64,000 bases of DNA from positions 11,057,501-11,121,500 of the forward strand of contig JAGTYA010000025.1 in NCBI GenBank assembly GCA_024291935.2. Reading direction: 5' to 3'. The notes beneath the pieces were generated by a model, which saw nothing but the letters and a program-made list of their open reading frames with translations, was not told the DNA's origin and ran no database searches. The stretch's first letter is position 1. Each line of letters starts with the position of its first letter. This DNA comes from Okapia johnstoni (lineage: Eukaryota; Chordata; Mammalia; Artiodactyla; Giraffidae). Shown here piece after piece: positions 22,460 to 35,900 of this stretch. A program made the position numbers and the translations under genes.

Positions 22460-23099
22460 CCCTTCGGAACCATCATCTTATCCCTGCAAATAAATCAGCA
22501 TGTATTTATTGAATGACTGCTACTTCTGCAGACTGGTGCTTAGGGATCTGGCTTCCCTGCCGCCCGTAGCCCTTTGCCACTGTACCTACAGGAGGCAGGA
22601 CCCTCTCACTGGCCTCCGCCCAGGCCCCACACCCAGGAGCTGAAGCAGCATGGGTTTGCTGAGGGGATAACAGCCCCAGACGGGCACTGAGTTTGTGCCC
22701 TTAAACCACCCTCCTTCTGCAGGAGATCAGTGAGGTCTGGGGGTCTGGGTGGGTCACCAGGCCTAGTGCCCGGTCTGAGGTGGGGGTGCACTCCTGCTGC
22801 TGGAGGAACAGCCCCACAGAGCAGAAGCCCCTGGTTTCCGCAGCTGGGCTTTTAAACCCAGGCGTGGCAGTTTTACCAATACATCTGTTTTGCCTGTTTT
22901 TAAAAACATTGGCGGCAACCGTTAGAGATTCATATTTGGGGTGGGGGGAAAGTGGGAGCCTCGGAAAGTGTTCTGGTGCCCGCCGAAGTTTGAGTGACCT
23001 GTGATTCCTGGAATTTTCCTGATAGTTTTTCAAGTTTTGCCCCAAACCATGGGCAGTTAGTATGATGGCCAGGTAAAGACAATGTTTTCTGATTTCACC
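22460..23099. other. COPG1-HMCES intergenic spacer
   Basis: About 640 bp between the COPG1 poly(A) site and the HMCES CpG island. It holds a MIR/L2-like bit near 22485-22525 (TCAGCATGTATTTATTGAATGACTGC) and otherwise nothing I recognise. The two genes are co-oriented. Confidence 0.5.
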
Positions 23100-23233
23100 C
23101 CGACAACGACCTGGAGCCCTGGTTCCCGCTGTGCGGAGCAGGGCCCGTAGGCCCCTGGCGGGAGTGGGTGCAGCGCGGGGCCGGGCGGAACCGCCGGCGC
23201 GCGGGGGGCGGAGCTTGTCCCGGGGCGGGGCCT

Positions 23234-23590
23234 GGTGTGGGTGGGGTCAGCCGGTCGGGGCGGGGCCTGGCTCGAGGGGCGGGGCCAGACGGGCCGCTGG
23301 GGCGGGGCCAGACCGGCCGGGGCCAGTCACGGGGCGGGGCCAGATGGCCGCCGGGGCGGGGCCTGGTGTGGGTGGGGTCAGATGGTTGATGGGGCGGGGC
23401 CTGGCCCGAGGGGCGGGGCCAGGCGGGCTGCTGGGGCGGGGCCAGACCGGCCGGGGCCAGTCACGGGGCGGGGCCAGATGGCCGCCGGGGGCGGGGCCTG
23501 GTGTGGGTGGGGTCAGATGTTGATGGGGCGGGGCCTGGTCCGAGGGGCGGGGCCAGGCGGGCTGCTGGGGCGGGGCCAGACCGGCGCGGG
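23234..23590 (+). repeat. GC-box minisatellite (~131-135 bp unit, ~2.7 copies)
   Basis: Units begin at the phrase GGTGTGGGTGGGGTCAG at 23234, 23365 and 23500, so the period is 131 then 135 bp. The third copy stops near 23590. Each unit carries several GGGGCGGGGCC motifs, i.e. Sp/KLF-type GC boxes. It lies directly upstream of the presumed HMCES start. Copies differ by a few substitutions and short indels. Confidence 0.85.
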
Positions 23591-23637
23591 CCCGCTGGCG
23601 CGCAGAGAACGGAGGTTGAGCTGCGGGTGAGAGGCGG

Positions 23638-23694
23638 CGGGCGCGGGCAGCGGCGGGGCGCGGGCAGCGGCGGGCGCGGGCAGCGGCGGGGCTC
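23638..23694 (+). repeat. Short GC-rich tandem repeat
   Basis: About three imperfect copies of GGCGCGGGCAGCGGCG just after the presumed HMCES noncoding exon. It is probably replication slippage within the CpG island. Confidence 0.6.
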
Positions 23695-23939
23695 GGCCTT
23701 CGGGGTCAGAGGTCCTGGAGCGGGCGGAGTGCGGCTGGGGGCGGCGGGGCGGGAGGCGGCCCAGGCGGGGAGGCTCCCTTCCGTCGCCGGGCTGGGCCGG
23801 GCCTCGAGGCGGGCGGCGTCCCCGGGAGCCGGGCGCGCGGGCCGGGGCCGGGGCCGGGGAGAGGCGGGCCGCGTGGGGCGAGGCCCGAGTCCGACTCCCC
23901 CCGTGTCCGCGCGCAGGGCCCGCGGTGTGGGCGCCGAGA

Positions 23940-26900
23940 ATGTGCGGCCGGACGTCCTGCCACCTGCCCAAGGAGGTACTGGCCCGGGCCTGCGCCTACC
24001 GCGACCGGCAGGGCCACCAGCGGCTCCCGGAGTGGAGGGACCCCGACCGGTACTGCCCCTCGTACAACAAAAGCCCACGGTCCAGCAGCCCGGTGCTCCT
24101 GTCCCGGCTGCACCTGGAGAAGGTGAGCGCCGCCCTGATCTTCTGGGCCATTCAGGAGCAGGGCGGGGCGGGGATCGCTGTGCCCCCTAGGAGTCCAGCT
24201 TATCAAAATCTCTAGGCTTAGGGCAGGGTTAAAACTAGTCTACAGCACCTCTGATGTTTCTTGAACGCTGAAGTTCCTACCCTTTCTGTTTGTTTTATCT
24301 TTAACTGAAGCTAGGAACAGAGGTGTTTGGTCTGGTATTCTAAAGTTCAATTGCTTTCTTTGTTTGTAGAATCTACCCCTGTAGTGTTGGAGTGGTCAGT
24401 AATTTATGTTTTGCTTCCTTGCTTTATTTCCTGAAAGAGAGAGAATGTATGTATACATGCAGTGTAATAAAAATGCTTCATTCCGGAGAATAATAGTTTC
24501 TCCATGTCTTAGGTATTTTAAATACCTCTGATATGTTTTTTAAAATCCTGATTGTTTCCATCTTGGATTTTTATTCTATTTGGCCCCTAATGCCTGAGTC
24601 ACTTTATGAAGTTGCTTGTACTCCTGTTGCATACTTTTTTCTTTTTTAAATTTTAGGCCCCACCGTGCAGCATGTAGGGATCTTGTTTGCTCACCAGGGA
24701 TTGAACCTGCGCCCCCGGTAGTGGAAGCACTGGACCCCCAGGGAAGTCCCTGTTGCATGCTCTTCAGAAGTGTTGTGTTTATATAGTAGTCAAAAGATTC
24801 ATCTTTACGTTAGGAAGATAACTGATTTTTACGAGATAACTGATTTTTTTGGTTGAGTGAAGCTATTTACATGAAATAGTTTACTCTTGAGCCATTTTTA
24901 GTCGGTGCATACTTCCTTATTGAAACTAAAAAAACTTTTTAATGAGCAGAAAATCAAAATAAAATAAATACTGTGGGAAACCTTGACTGGGAAAGGAAAT
25001 AATAAAACATTTGAGAGGAAAGCATAATCTGGAGACAAGGATTGACTGTGTGCGGTTTCTTAGTGTTTAGCCCTGGTTCTCTTTGTACCACCTTGTTATA
25101 AAACGAATGTTAGCTGGAGGAAAACTTAACAGGTGTGTAGACAGAAGTGCAGGAAGACTGTGAGTGATCCCAGGTTACCCTCTCGGTGAGGAACAGCTGG
25201 TACCAAGGTCCAGTCCACCCTTCCACTCTGGTGATGCTTCCTGGAACTGGGAATGGGAAGGTGGGGCTCCTGAACACACAGCCCTCCTGTCCTGCCAGTG
25301 CTGTGCATTTGCTGATGTAATGTTTTGACTCCGCATCTCATAAATTTTATAAAGATCGCTAGGATTTCCTGATTTTGATAAATGGTTGAGTTTGCATTTA
25401 TCTGAAAATGAAAAATTGTGAAATTTTAAAGCCAAAATAGAACCATTTCAGCTCGTTAATCCAGATCATCAAAGACCCGGCACCTGTGTGCAGATTGTAA
25501 TATTTGCATTTGAAACCGCCGATTTGCGCCCTACTTCCTTTCTAACCCCAGTGCTACCAGCTGTTCTGATCACAAGTCCGAGAGGGTAGAGGAGAAGATG
25601 AGTAATACTGAGCAGTATTTTCAGTATTTTGGCTTCGAAGTACTTTCTATTCATCATGCCCCCCATGGGGCAGCCCCTTACCTGGGTTTGGTTTACAGTT
25701 GTCGGGTGAACGCACTCAAGTTAAAGGCGATGTGTGGAATTTGTAAGAGGACGATTTCCCAGCCTCGGCACTGCTGACACCTTGAGTGAGATATTTGTTG
25801 GGGGAAGCTGGCCTGTCTGTGCACTGTAGAATGTTTAGCAGCATCACTGGCCTACTTGGGAACCCCCCAGAATAATAGTCATGTTGCTTTCGTAGTCCCT
25901 TGTGGACATACAGAGTGGTGGAATATGAGTCCCAAACACACATTCCCAGCTGAGATCGAAGCTCCACCTTGCTTCAGCTTTTATACCGTAAACAAGTGCC
26001 TTTTTTGAGACCTATTTATTGCTATTTTTTTTTGCATTTCTGTGCTTTTTGCTGGCAATCTCACTGTTTAAAATTGTCTCCGGGCGTAGTGGTAAAGCGC
26101 AGGCTAGGATTCCTAAAAGCAAGAAGGAGGTTAATGCCTTACAGAGAACATGCACGTGTCAGAGACGCTTCACTCAGGCATGAGTTACTGTGGCTGTTGG
26201 TCATGAATTCAAAATTAATGAACCAACAATATATGTTAAATAAAGTCTAACATATAATAGTAAACATGCTGAACAGAAATACAGAGAAGGCAAGGTTGTA
26301 TATGGACCAGTTAATGAAAAGATCACTATAGGCGCCTGGAAGCCTAACTCTGTGTTTCTTGGGTTTCCCTAACTCACTGCAGTGACTTTGCGGAACCTGA
26401 CTGCACGTGGAACAAGCATGGCCTCCGTGTTGTGTGGCGGAGGGGTTAGCTCATTAATATAGGCAAGGTTTTGAAAGAAATGAGACAGGCTCTTGTGAAG
26501 AGCACCGTTGAGGCATTCAGTTCACTTCAGTCGCTCAGTCGTGTCCAACTCTTTGCGACCCCATGGGCTGCAGCGCGCCAGGCTTCCCTGTCCATCACCA
26601 ACTCCTGGAGTTCACTCAAACTCATGTCCATGGAGTCGGTGATGCATTAGCTTGGAACAAGAAGGGAAGCCCTTCTAAGATCCTATTACTGACGGCTTCC
26701 CGTGCTCTTGGAATCCCTTGCTCTCAACTGTTTTCATGCTGCTTTTGCCTCTCTGGATGCTTTTCCTTGGCCTGCACTTTTCCCTCATTTTTCCTTTTTC
26801 CTTTTTTTCCGCCCCCCCGCCCCCAACCTCCGGCAGGTTTCCTCCTGTGGTTGATTTACTCTCTAAGAAATTTCAGCCTCATGGCTTCACCAGTCACCTT

Positions 26901-29900
26901 TCTGTAGATTTTGCCATTTCTTTTTAGTCATAACCTCAGAAAATATTAAACTACCATGTGTGTACCTACTCCATGCCGCACATCTAACCAGAGTCTCCTT
27001 ACGAAGACCTTCTTCTTGCCTTTATTCCAGAGATTGGCAAAGCATGGTCTTCAGATCAAGTCCTGTGCACTGCCTGTTTTTACAAATACAGTTTTATTAG
27101 AATACAGCCATGCTCACTTGCTCTTCAGCTGCTCTGACATGCCAGTGGTGCCAGAGTTGAGTTGAGTGGCAGCAGAGACTGTATGGGCTCAGAAAGCCAC
27201 AAATATCCACTGTCTGGTCCATTACAGAAAAAGTCTGCTTTTCCCTTCTCCACCATGCCGCCTCTCTCCTCAGTTTTAATTCCACATGCTTGTGGGACAT
27301 AGGAAGCATCTCTCTGCGGATTTCATTCTGGTGACCCAGAAGACCTTTCTGTTTTGTTCGCCAGTGAGGAATTAGGCAAGGCCTTGCAGGTACGGTTTGG
27401 CTCTTCCCTGGAGTCTGGGGTCTCAGGAGGCAGAAAGCCAGGGTCCTCTGATCATTCCCCTACATGAAATTTTCTGGGACAGAGCAGCATCCATTGATCT
27501 GTTGCCTTTGGCTGCTCTGTCCCTGCAATAGTGTTTGTTAACATACCAAAGACTGTAGGGTCTGCAAAGTCTGCAATACTTGATACCCAGCCTTTCAGAG
27601 AGAAGTCCGCCAGCATCTGGTTCAGAAGCCTCTCCCCTCTCTCACCTGCCAGTTGTTGGCTCTCACCTGGGCCTTTGACCAAAGCGCCGGCTCGTGGCCA
27701 GTCCCCCAAGTCTGGGCTGTCTCACGCATGGTGGTCTCGGCGTCGCTGGATTTCTTAACACGGTGGCTCAGGGCATCGAAGGCAGGGTCTGGGCCAACAC
27801 GGAGGAGGCCGAAAACCGCTTGTGACCTGGCCTTAGAGATCTTACAGCATCTCTTGTGCCACGTTCTGTTGGACACAGTCAAGACACAGGCGCGTCCAGA
27901 GTCAAGGAAATGGAGCATGGACCGCCCCCCCCCCCAGCTCTTGACGGGAGAAGTCTCAAATACTTGGGGACCCTTTTTTTTCTAAGCTGCCACAGACTTC
28001 CCACTGTTAACCTGAAATTCGGCCTGTGATCTTTCCCCAAATCAAACTCCTCTGGGGAGTTTTCTCTTTTGCTCAAGAGTGCCATCCCTGTCTTCTTTGT
28101 CCAGTTCGCTGGTTTCCTGCCTTTTGAATGTCTTTTATTCTCACTGCTGTCACCAGACCCACCGTACCACTGCAGCAGAACCCAAAATGCACTCTCTGCT
28201 CACTGTCTGCACCAGCCCAGTGTCTGTACCGAGAGAACAGTGTGTGCGTTACAATCTGTCGGTCTCATCAAATTCTCAAGGGGCCAGGTACCCAAAAAAA
28301 GTTTAGCAACCGTTATGTTCAGCGCGGGGGCCCCAAGACCACCCTCTCACTTGGAGGTTGGTTAGAAGGCAGCATGTAACGTGGCTACGGTTTATTACAG
28401 TGAAGGGATACACTGTAGAATCAGCAAGGGGGACAGAAGCAAGTAGAAATCTGGAGAAATTTGTGCCCAGGCTTCCTTACAATCTCTTCCTGGGAGGGGA
28501 CACACCAAGCAAGTTCTTTCTCCAGCAGTGCAGAAGGTAGTAACTCCTGGGCAGTGTTTCTGCCCAGAGACACCCATTAGACACTGAGGCCCAAGGTTTG
28601 TTGGGGGCTGGTCACGTAGGCTCTCTGCCTAGCCAGCAGCAACATCCCAGACGCCCAGAAGGAAAGCAGGTGCTCAGCAAGAACCTCGTATTCTGCCTGA
28701 AGCAGGCACAGGATGCCAGCCCAATCAGTTAGGGAAAGGGGGAAGCTCTCAAAAGCCAAGTTCTCACATGCTGCCTGAGGGCCAGCCCTGTGAATGGGCC
28801 CTCCTAAAAATAGCGTCCTCAGGCTTAACTGTAAGCTAGCTGCACAAAACCACTTCCTGCCCAGTCTTGGCACAGCCTCTGATTTCACCTCTGGCCCCTC
28901 CTCCCATCTCTTCTCTGTCCCAGTCCTGTTCCTCTTGTGGGGTCTGATCCAAGAACCCCCTCACCGGATCCCCCCCTTCTGCCCCTCCCAAGGAGCTAAT
29001 CACTTCTGCAGGCCCTCTCTTGCAGATCACCGTCCGCCGAACTTTCCCAGCACCCCTGTGCGCACCGCTTACGTGGCCGTAGCCTGCAGCATGGCATCAC
29101 TGCCATTGCTCACTGTCTGCCTGGCCTCACGAGGCATGGTGCACGTCCTTCCGTGTGTCCCCCAGTCAGAGCATGGACCTTCCGTATGATGACTGTCTGT
29201 CATGTGTGCTTTGTGAGGTGCGGGGCCTCGGAGCCTGTCTCCTGTCGCTGGCACTGATTCACAGTTTACAGGAGCTAAACCACTTTGTACCCCAACCCTC
29301 CCAGGCAGAATGTCATCCATCCTGATAAACACGGTTGCCTGAGAACGCCAACCACTCACATCGTGAGAAGTCATTAGAACTATTTGCACGTAGGAGCTCT
29401 CCCTTTTCACAATCATCTACTCTCTGCGTTTTGACACCGCTGGTGGTGGTGGTTTAGCCGATCAGTCGTGTCCGACTCTTGCGACCCCGTGGACTGTAGG
29501 CCGCCAGGCTCCTCTGTCCATGGGATTCTCCAAGCAAGAACACTGGAGGGGGTTGCCATTTCCTCCTCCGAGTAACGTAGTGCGTGTCCTCCATAAGGCT
29601 TTGCAGCTTCCTTCCCGTCTCCTCACTGCACCTCACCCTTTCTCGTGGCAGGATGCAGACTCGTCCGAGCGGGTCATTGCGCCCATGCGCTGGGGCCTGG
29701 TCCCCTACTGGTTCAGAGAAGCAGATCCTTCCAAGCTGCAGATCAACACCAGCAACTGCCGCAGTGACACCATAATGGAGAAGCGGTCCTTCAAGGTAGG
29801 AGAAGGCGTGGGCGCCGGCGGGTTCTCGGTCACAACTGCCCGCGACTTGGACGCCTGCGAAATAGCTCCAGACTGTGTCCTGCTCGTGGCTGTAGAGTGC

Positions 29901-32900
29901 TGTCCTCTGTACCCCAGCGAGACAGAGCGGGTCTTTTTCTCCCACCCAACTGTGGGCTGCCGGGCCCAGCTGGACACGTGGTACCCAACCAGAGGCTCTC
30001 GTGTAGCGCTCACGTCGCAGGACGGCTGGACGTCCAGGTGGCTTCTAACCCACGTGTCCCGCCCTCAGCTGGGATGCGGGGACAGCGGGAGGCCCGCCCA
30101 CGTGTCTCGCGGGGGTGGGCAGTCAGGCATCTCACACGGCACTCTGCTCACCCTCCAGGGAGCGGGCACAGGCCGCGGGGCTTTATGGCCTCGCCTCGGA
30201 AGTCCCAAGCATCGCCTCTGCTGTGTTCCTTGGTTTATACCGAGCCGGCCCGAGATCACTGAGGGAGGGGACCTCATCGCGTGTGAATCCTGCTGGGTGG
30301 GGCTCGCTGGGGCGGGGGGTGGGGGGGGCCAGCTTTGGAGACCGGCTCCCACAGCGCCTGTTTCCTCTTAGGCATGTTATTTTAATCTTTCCAACACCTG
30401 TGTACGTGTGACTTCATACCTATGAAACGCAACATGCAGAGGAATTACCGCTCTGAGGTCGCCCATGCTTTCCTCCAGGTGCCTCTGGTTAAGGGCAGAC
30501 GCTGTGTCGTCTTAGCGGACGGATTCTACGAGTGGCAGCGACGTCAGGCCTCAAACCATCGGCAGCCCTACTTCATCTACTTCCCCCAAATCAAGACCGA
30601 GAAGGTAGCAGCAGTGGCGTGTCCGTCTCTGGCTCTCCGGGCTTCTTGGATGTTTGGTTGGGTGTCTTTCCTATTTTTTTTTTTTAATTCTCAGCCATCA
30701 ATTATCTATTCAGATTTTTTTTCTGTCCCATTATCTCTTCTTTCTGGAATTCTCATTATACGTGTGTTAGACAGTGTGATGTCGTCCCATAGCTTCCAGA
30801 TGTTTTATATACTTCATTCTTTTTCTCTGCGTTTCAGTCTGGGCCATTTTTACTAATCTGTTTTTAAGTTCACTCTTCTTTCTTATTTACCCTTGAGTGT
30901 GGTCCTGTTGATTTCTATATATCTTAGCAGTTCCTTGGTTCTTTGGCTGTTTTGTCTTAGATTTTTTCTTTTTACTGGTTGCCAGACATAGGAGGTAGCA
31001 AAGAGACTGAGACCAATAATGTTTGTGTCTGGATGTGGACATGTGTGTCTTCCCTTAGGCTGAGTTGATCTTGTCAGGAGCCGAGCTGGACTTCGGTTTT
31101 GTTGTGCACCAGAGGCTTTAACTGTTTGTCTGGTGTTGCCTTGGGTTCAGGGTGAGGGTTGGTTTTCCAGAGCGTTTTCCTCAAGAGCCCTGCTCCCCGC
31201 ACTTTGAAGCCAGCGCCCTCGGGACGCTCTCCCCAGGGACCTGCTGCTGCCCATCACTTGGGGCCTGCTGGTCCGCAGAGGCTGCAGAGCCTTCCCTGCT
31301 GTCTGGGTTCAGCCTCATCTCATGCAAAACGTGGCCCCGGCTCTCGGGCTTTCTCGGTGAGCCTGCTCCTCCCCAGGGGAGCAGAGAGCTGTTCCTGTCA
31401 CCCTTTTGCAGCCTCAGTGGATCTTCCCTTGACTCTTAGGAGTAACAGGGTTTATCCCTTCTTCCCTGGCCCCTTAAGCTTTGTGTTCCTCGGAGGAGAA
31501 TGGCGGGGTGAGGCTTCTCGCCGTCCCCGAGCACCTGGACACGCCGGGCAGGGAGTCTTCCTCTGTCCCCAGCCCTGTCTCTCTCGTGAGCACCCGCGGA
31601 GGCTGGTCTGGACACCTGCAGCCCTGGGGGTCCTGCCCGCTCGGGCAAGCCCGCGCTCTGCAGAGAGCAGTTTGATGATCATTGTATCTGAATTCTTAGC
31701 TGCTGTATAAAGGAGGCCTTGTTTGCCTTCTGTCACCACTGGGAAGCCCTCAGTAGGGTCTCCTCTCCCTTCGGATGACCCTGTCTTTGCTTTACAGTTC
31801 AGGCTAAGTGGCTGCCCTATGACCTGAGTTCTCTGATGAGTTTAAGGAAAGTTACGGTTATGGAGAGTCTCTAGCTGTTCTTGTCAAGAGAGAGGCTGGA
31901 GGCGATGCTATCTCCAGCCTTCGGAAGCTGGGGGCTGAATCTTAAAGGCAAGTAGGAGTTGGCACGTTGAGCACTGGCAGAAAAGACCTTTCGGGCAGGA
32001 AGAGGAAGGTTACTTCCGCGAGCCCTGAGGGCTTTGTTTACAGACAGCTGGGCGGGACACAAATTCCCCTTGTGAGAGCCGGCCTGAATGCCCACTGGAG
32101 GTGTTAAGACTGTATGGTGAAAGGGCCATAAATCTACTGCCTCGGAGGGTGTGCCACAAAGCCCCTGTCCTTCTCTGAAGGCGGTCCTGGGCCTCCCTGC
32201 TGAAGGCATGGTCTGAATGGCGTGATCATGCCCAGCCTGCAGGGGAGGGCGGCTGCGGAGTGCCTGATCTGTCCTGGGTTTGCTTCCAGTCCGAGCAGGT
32301 TCAGGTGGGTTCTGCGGCCAGCCCCGAGGACTGGGAGAAGGTCTGGGACACCTGGAGGCCGCTGACGATGGCTGGGATCTTTGACTGCTGGGAGCCCCCG
32401 GAGGGGGGAGACTGCCTATATTCCTACAGCATCATCACAGTGGACTCCTGCAAAGTCATGAACGACATCCACAACAGGCAAGTCACACACCCCGCGCCTG
32501 CGTTCAGAGGGATTCAGGGCAGGGCTTGTCGTCTTTGGGTTTAAACAAGCAGCTTTCGGAGTTCAGAGTTTCTGTGTGCACAGATGTAGAGAGTCGGAAA
32601 CTAAGCCAGTTGCTTCACAAGATACGGGCACAGTCTGCGTGACTGTAACATGACAGGTGTTCCTAAAAGTTAGCACGCTGTGCAGGACTGTGCAGCAAAA
32701 TCCAGAGAACTTAAAGAGAAGTGGGAATAATGGGACAGCACTTAAACATTTTGTCAGTGACCCAGTTAAAAAAATAATAGGAATCTAATAAAACCCGTAC
32801 TACAGCTTCATTCATTCTGCGGCTAGAAGTACAAAGAAATTACAGTAAAGATAGCGCCATACCTTAAAAAGACCTGACTCAGCTTGTGCTGCAGGAGTCG

Positions 32901-35900
32901 CAGCTTGTGACTTACTGTGACATGGTAGGAGGAAGGTGATGTGAAATGATTGTCTTTTCCGGTCTTAAATCCTGGGACGGGTTCTTCTGCCTTTGAAATG
33001 TTGCTCCTCCGAGGCTGGCCTTCATAATAGATACATATTTAATCAGAACTGAACGTTCTGATGCGGTGGACCGCCTCCCCCAGTGAACTTCAGTATCACC
33101 GCTGGAAATGCCTCAGCGGCGCGCCTGAAGCCACGCAGACAGCCACCTTGGCCCTGAGAGGAGCCGCCTCTGCTGATCTGTGGTCTTTGTGTACAGACAG
33201 CGCGTTCTCTATGTGAGAAAGCGCCCGCCCGCCTTTTTTTTTTTTTACTGTTTGACTTTCAGTCAGCATACTGAGAAATCTTCCCGTCGCATCTGTCCCT
33301 TCAAGCCCGGTTGGTGCGGCCTCTTCACGGTGCTTGCAGCTGTTGCGGCCGTGGATATTTCTTTCTTCCAGCCCCCTTACTGCTGTGGATCCTTTATGTC
33401 TGTTGCCCAGGAGATACCACGTGTTCTGTTCCTGCTTTCAAGGTTGTCATTTAGTCGCTCCCTCGTGTCCGGCTCTTTGCAACTCCAGGGACTGTAACCC
33501 TCCAGGCTCCTCTGTCCATGGGATTTCCCAGGCAAGAATACTGGCGTGGGTTGCCATTTTCTCCTCCAGGGGTTCTTCCCGACCCTGGGATCGAACCTGC
33601 ATCTCCTGCATTGCAGGTGGATTCTTTACCACTGAGCCACCTGGGAAGTCTGGCTTTCAAGATGGTTTATTATTATTTCACCCTTCTCCCCAAGACTTGA
33701 AAAGTTTTCCGTTTTCGTGCACTGCTTAGAATGTCTGAACCGGGAAGCTTAGACATGTTTGAGGTGTTGAAAGAGCAGTTTTTTGAACAGAAGAGTTACA
33801 AGCACAAAGTAAGAGCAAAACACCACTTTGGAGTGTGATATGTGCAGAGCCGAGGCAGCTATCAGTGTCTGAGGGGTGTGGGTTCCGTGTACTCTTACAA
33901 GGTTCGGTTCAGCAGGGTAAAGTGTTCTGTGTTCACATTGCGTTTCCTCACAGATAAAACTGTGTATAAGCAAATGCAAAATGTGCACTATGCTTAAATC
34001 GCTCTCTAATAGTCAATCACGCTGGAATAAATTTTCATTTTAAAAACAAGCATTAGCAGAACTGACATGCTTGTGTAATGATTTCACAATTTTTGCCAGG
34101 TCTCAATGCCCTCAGGGGTAATTTCATGATGATTTGCTGAAAAGAATCAGTATGGCACATATTGAATTATCTGTTTTAACCCCTTTGTCCTAAGCATTCT
34201 GTCTGAAATGATGCTTTCCTGGGATATAATAGTCCTAGTTTTGCTAATTCACCTTAAAGTCCTATTTCGTCAAATCTAAGATTTTGTTCCACTATTTTAT
34301 ACAGTTAAGAAAAGTAAGTGCTGCCAATTACTGCCAATGAAGTTGTGATACAGTGCAAAGATGCCATTCATTGTAAATCTACATTTCAGAGGTTTTAAAA
34401 TGCTATATAAAAGTATATCTTGGGAAGATTCCCTGGCAGTCCAGTGGTTAGGACTCCATGCCTCTGCTGCTGAGGGCCTGAATTTGATCCCTGGGAAACT
34501 AAGATCCTGCAAGCTGTGTGGTGCAGCCCCAAAATAAAATAGTAAAGCAAATATGTGTTTAATTTGTTGAAGTACCAATAATTATTAAAAGTAATGTTCA
34601 TGCATTTATCTCCTAAATTCAACCGTACTACCCCACAATGAAGTGTGTACATGCTTTGCACTGGCCTAGAACATAAAATTGGAAGCTAAACAAGGGCTCT
34701 TTTCCTAACATCTCCTGGGTACCAAGAGTTGTCTGAGGTGGCCTCTTCGCTTTTCTGAGCCATGGTTCCCTTTTGTTGACATGTTTATAAATAGCTCTTC
34801 CTTACGTAAACCTGCCTTGGGAGGGAAGGCTGGAGTCTTAATGACAGACAGGTTTCCCAGGCTTTGTTTTCCCTTGAAGTCCAGGCTGGAGTGTCGCAAA
34901 GGTCACCAATCTGCTAGCGCGTGTGCGGGAAGGCACCCATTTGTAGCACCGGGCACGGTCTTTGCCACCACACTCTGAGCTGGCTCTTCCGTGCTGAGCT
35001 TCATGCCCTGTTGTTCTCAGGGGCACGGGACAGCGTGCAGGGTGCAGACATGGAGGGGGGCGGCCTGTGCATCAGCTGACTAGTTCCCCGCCCCCCCATC
35101 CCGGTGCCCCTGACCCGTCTTGCACTCACTCCCCAGGATGCCTGCCATACTGGACGGGGAGGAGGCGGTCTCTAAGTGGCTGGACTTTGGTGAGGTCTCA
35201 GCTCAGGAAGCTCTGAAGTTGATCCACCCCACGGAGAACATCGCCTTCCACCCGGTGTCGTCCATGGTGAACAGCTCCCGGAACAACACTCCCGAGTGTC
35301 TGCTCCCGGTCCACCTGCTGCCGGTCCATCTGCTGGTTGGAAAGGTAGGGGCCCGGGGCGCCCGCCGTCCCTGCCGAGCACTCTGTCTGTTCCCAAGGGC
35401 CTGTTAGTGTATTCTGGGGACCTTTACAACCAGAGACTGAATCCAGACCACCCACAGTTCGTCTTCCTTGTGTGCAGCAAGGTGGCCCAGGGCCGTGACT
35501 CTCAGAGCTGGCTGCAGGTCGGCCCGGTGCACGCTTGTCAGTGTTCAGGCTGGGCTGGGCCTTCTGTATCTTTACGAAGCTGCTCGGGTGGGTCTCATAA
35601 GAAGCCACCTTTGAGGACTCCTCATCTGGAGGGTGACTGTGAAAAGGACGGAGGGGCCCTGACCACAACCATCTCTCTTGCCAACCGAATGGGAGACGTG
35701 TTTCTGTCTGTTTTCTCTGCTTTCCCGGCTACAAGATGGGGGGATTTCAGTCCTCATTCTCCTTCAGGAGACTGGAGAACGTTCCTGCGAGGAGCGCGAG
35801 CTTCTTAGAGTTGTCAGGGATTGTGGCGGTGTATTGAAAGGAAGGTGGACAGACAAGAGGCTTCGGTGATAAGAAGCCCCAGAGCAGGAGTTGGCCCTGC

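Larger units (their letters stand above)
23100..23939 (+). promoter_or_regulatory. HMCES: HMCES CpG-island promoter and probable noncoding first exon
   Basis: A CpG island that continues through the first coding exon to about 24190. The left part is a minisatellite of GC boxes (separate entry). A donor-like GG|GTGAGA at 23627 and a pyrimidine-rich acceptor ending at 23917 suggest a short untranslated exon ending near 23626, spliced to the ATG-bearing exon. The transcription start is not determinable here. No TATA box is seen. Confidence 0.65.

Noticed and set aside
23131..24206. Long Gly/Arg/Ala frames on both strands upstream of HMCES (130-229 codons)
   Set aside because: They are translations of the GC-box minisatellite or out-of-frame readings of HMCES exon 1.
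29520..30371. 283-codon frame containing HMCES exon 2
   Set aside because: Only 29652-29795 is the real exon; it has an acceptor and a GTAGGA donor. The flanking reading is SINE on the left and intron on the right.
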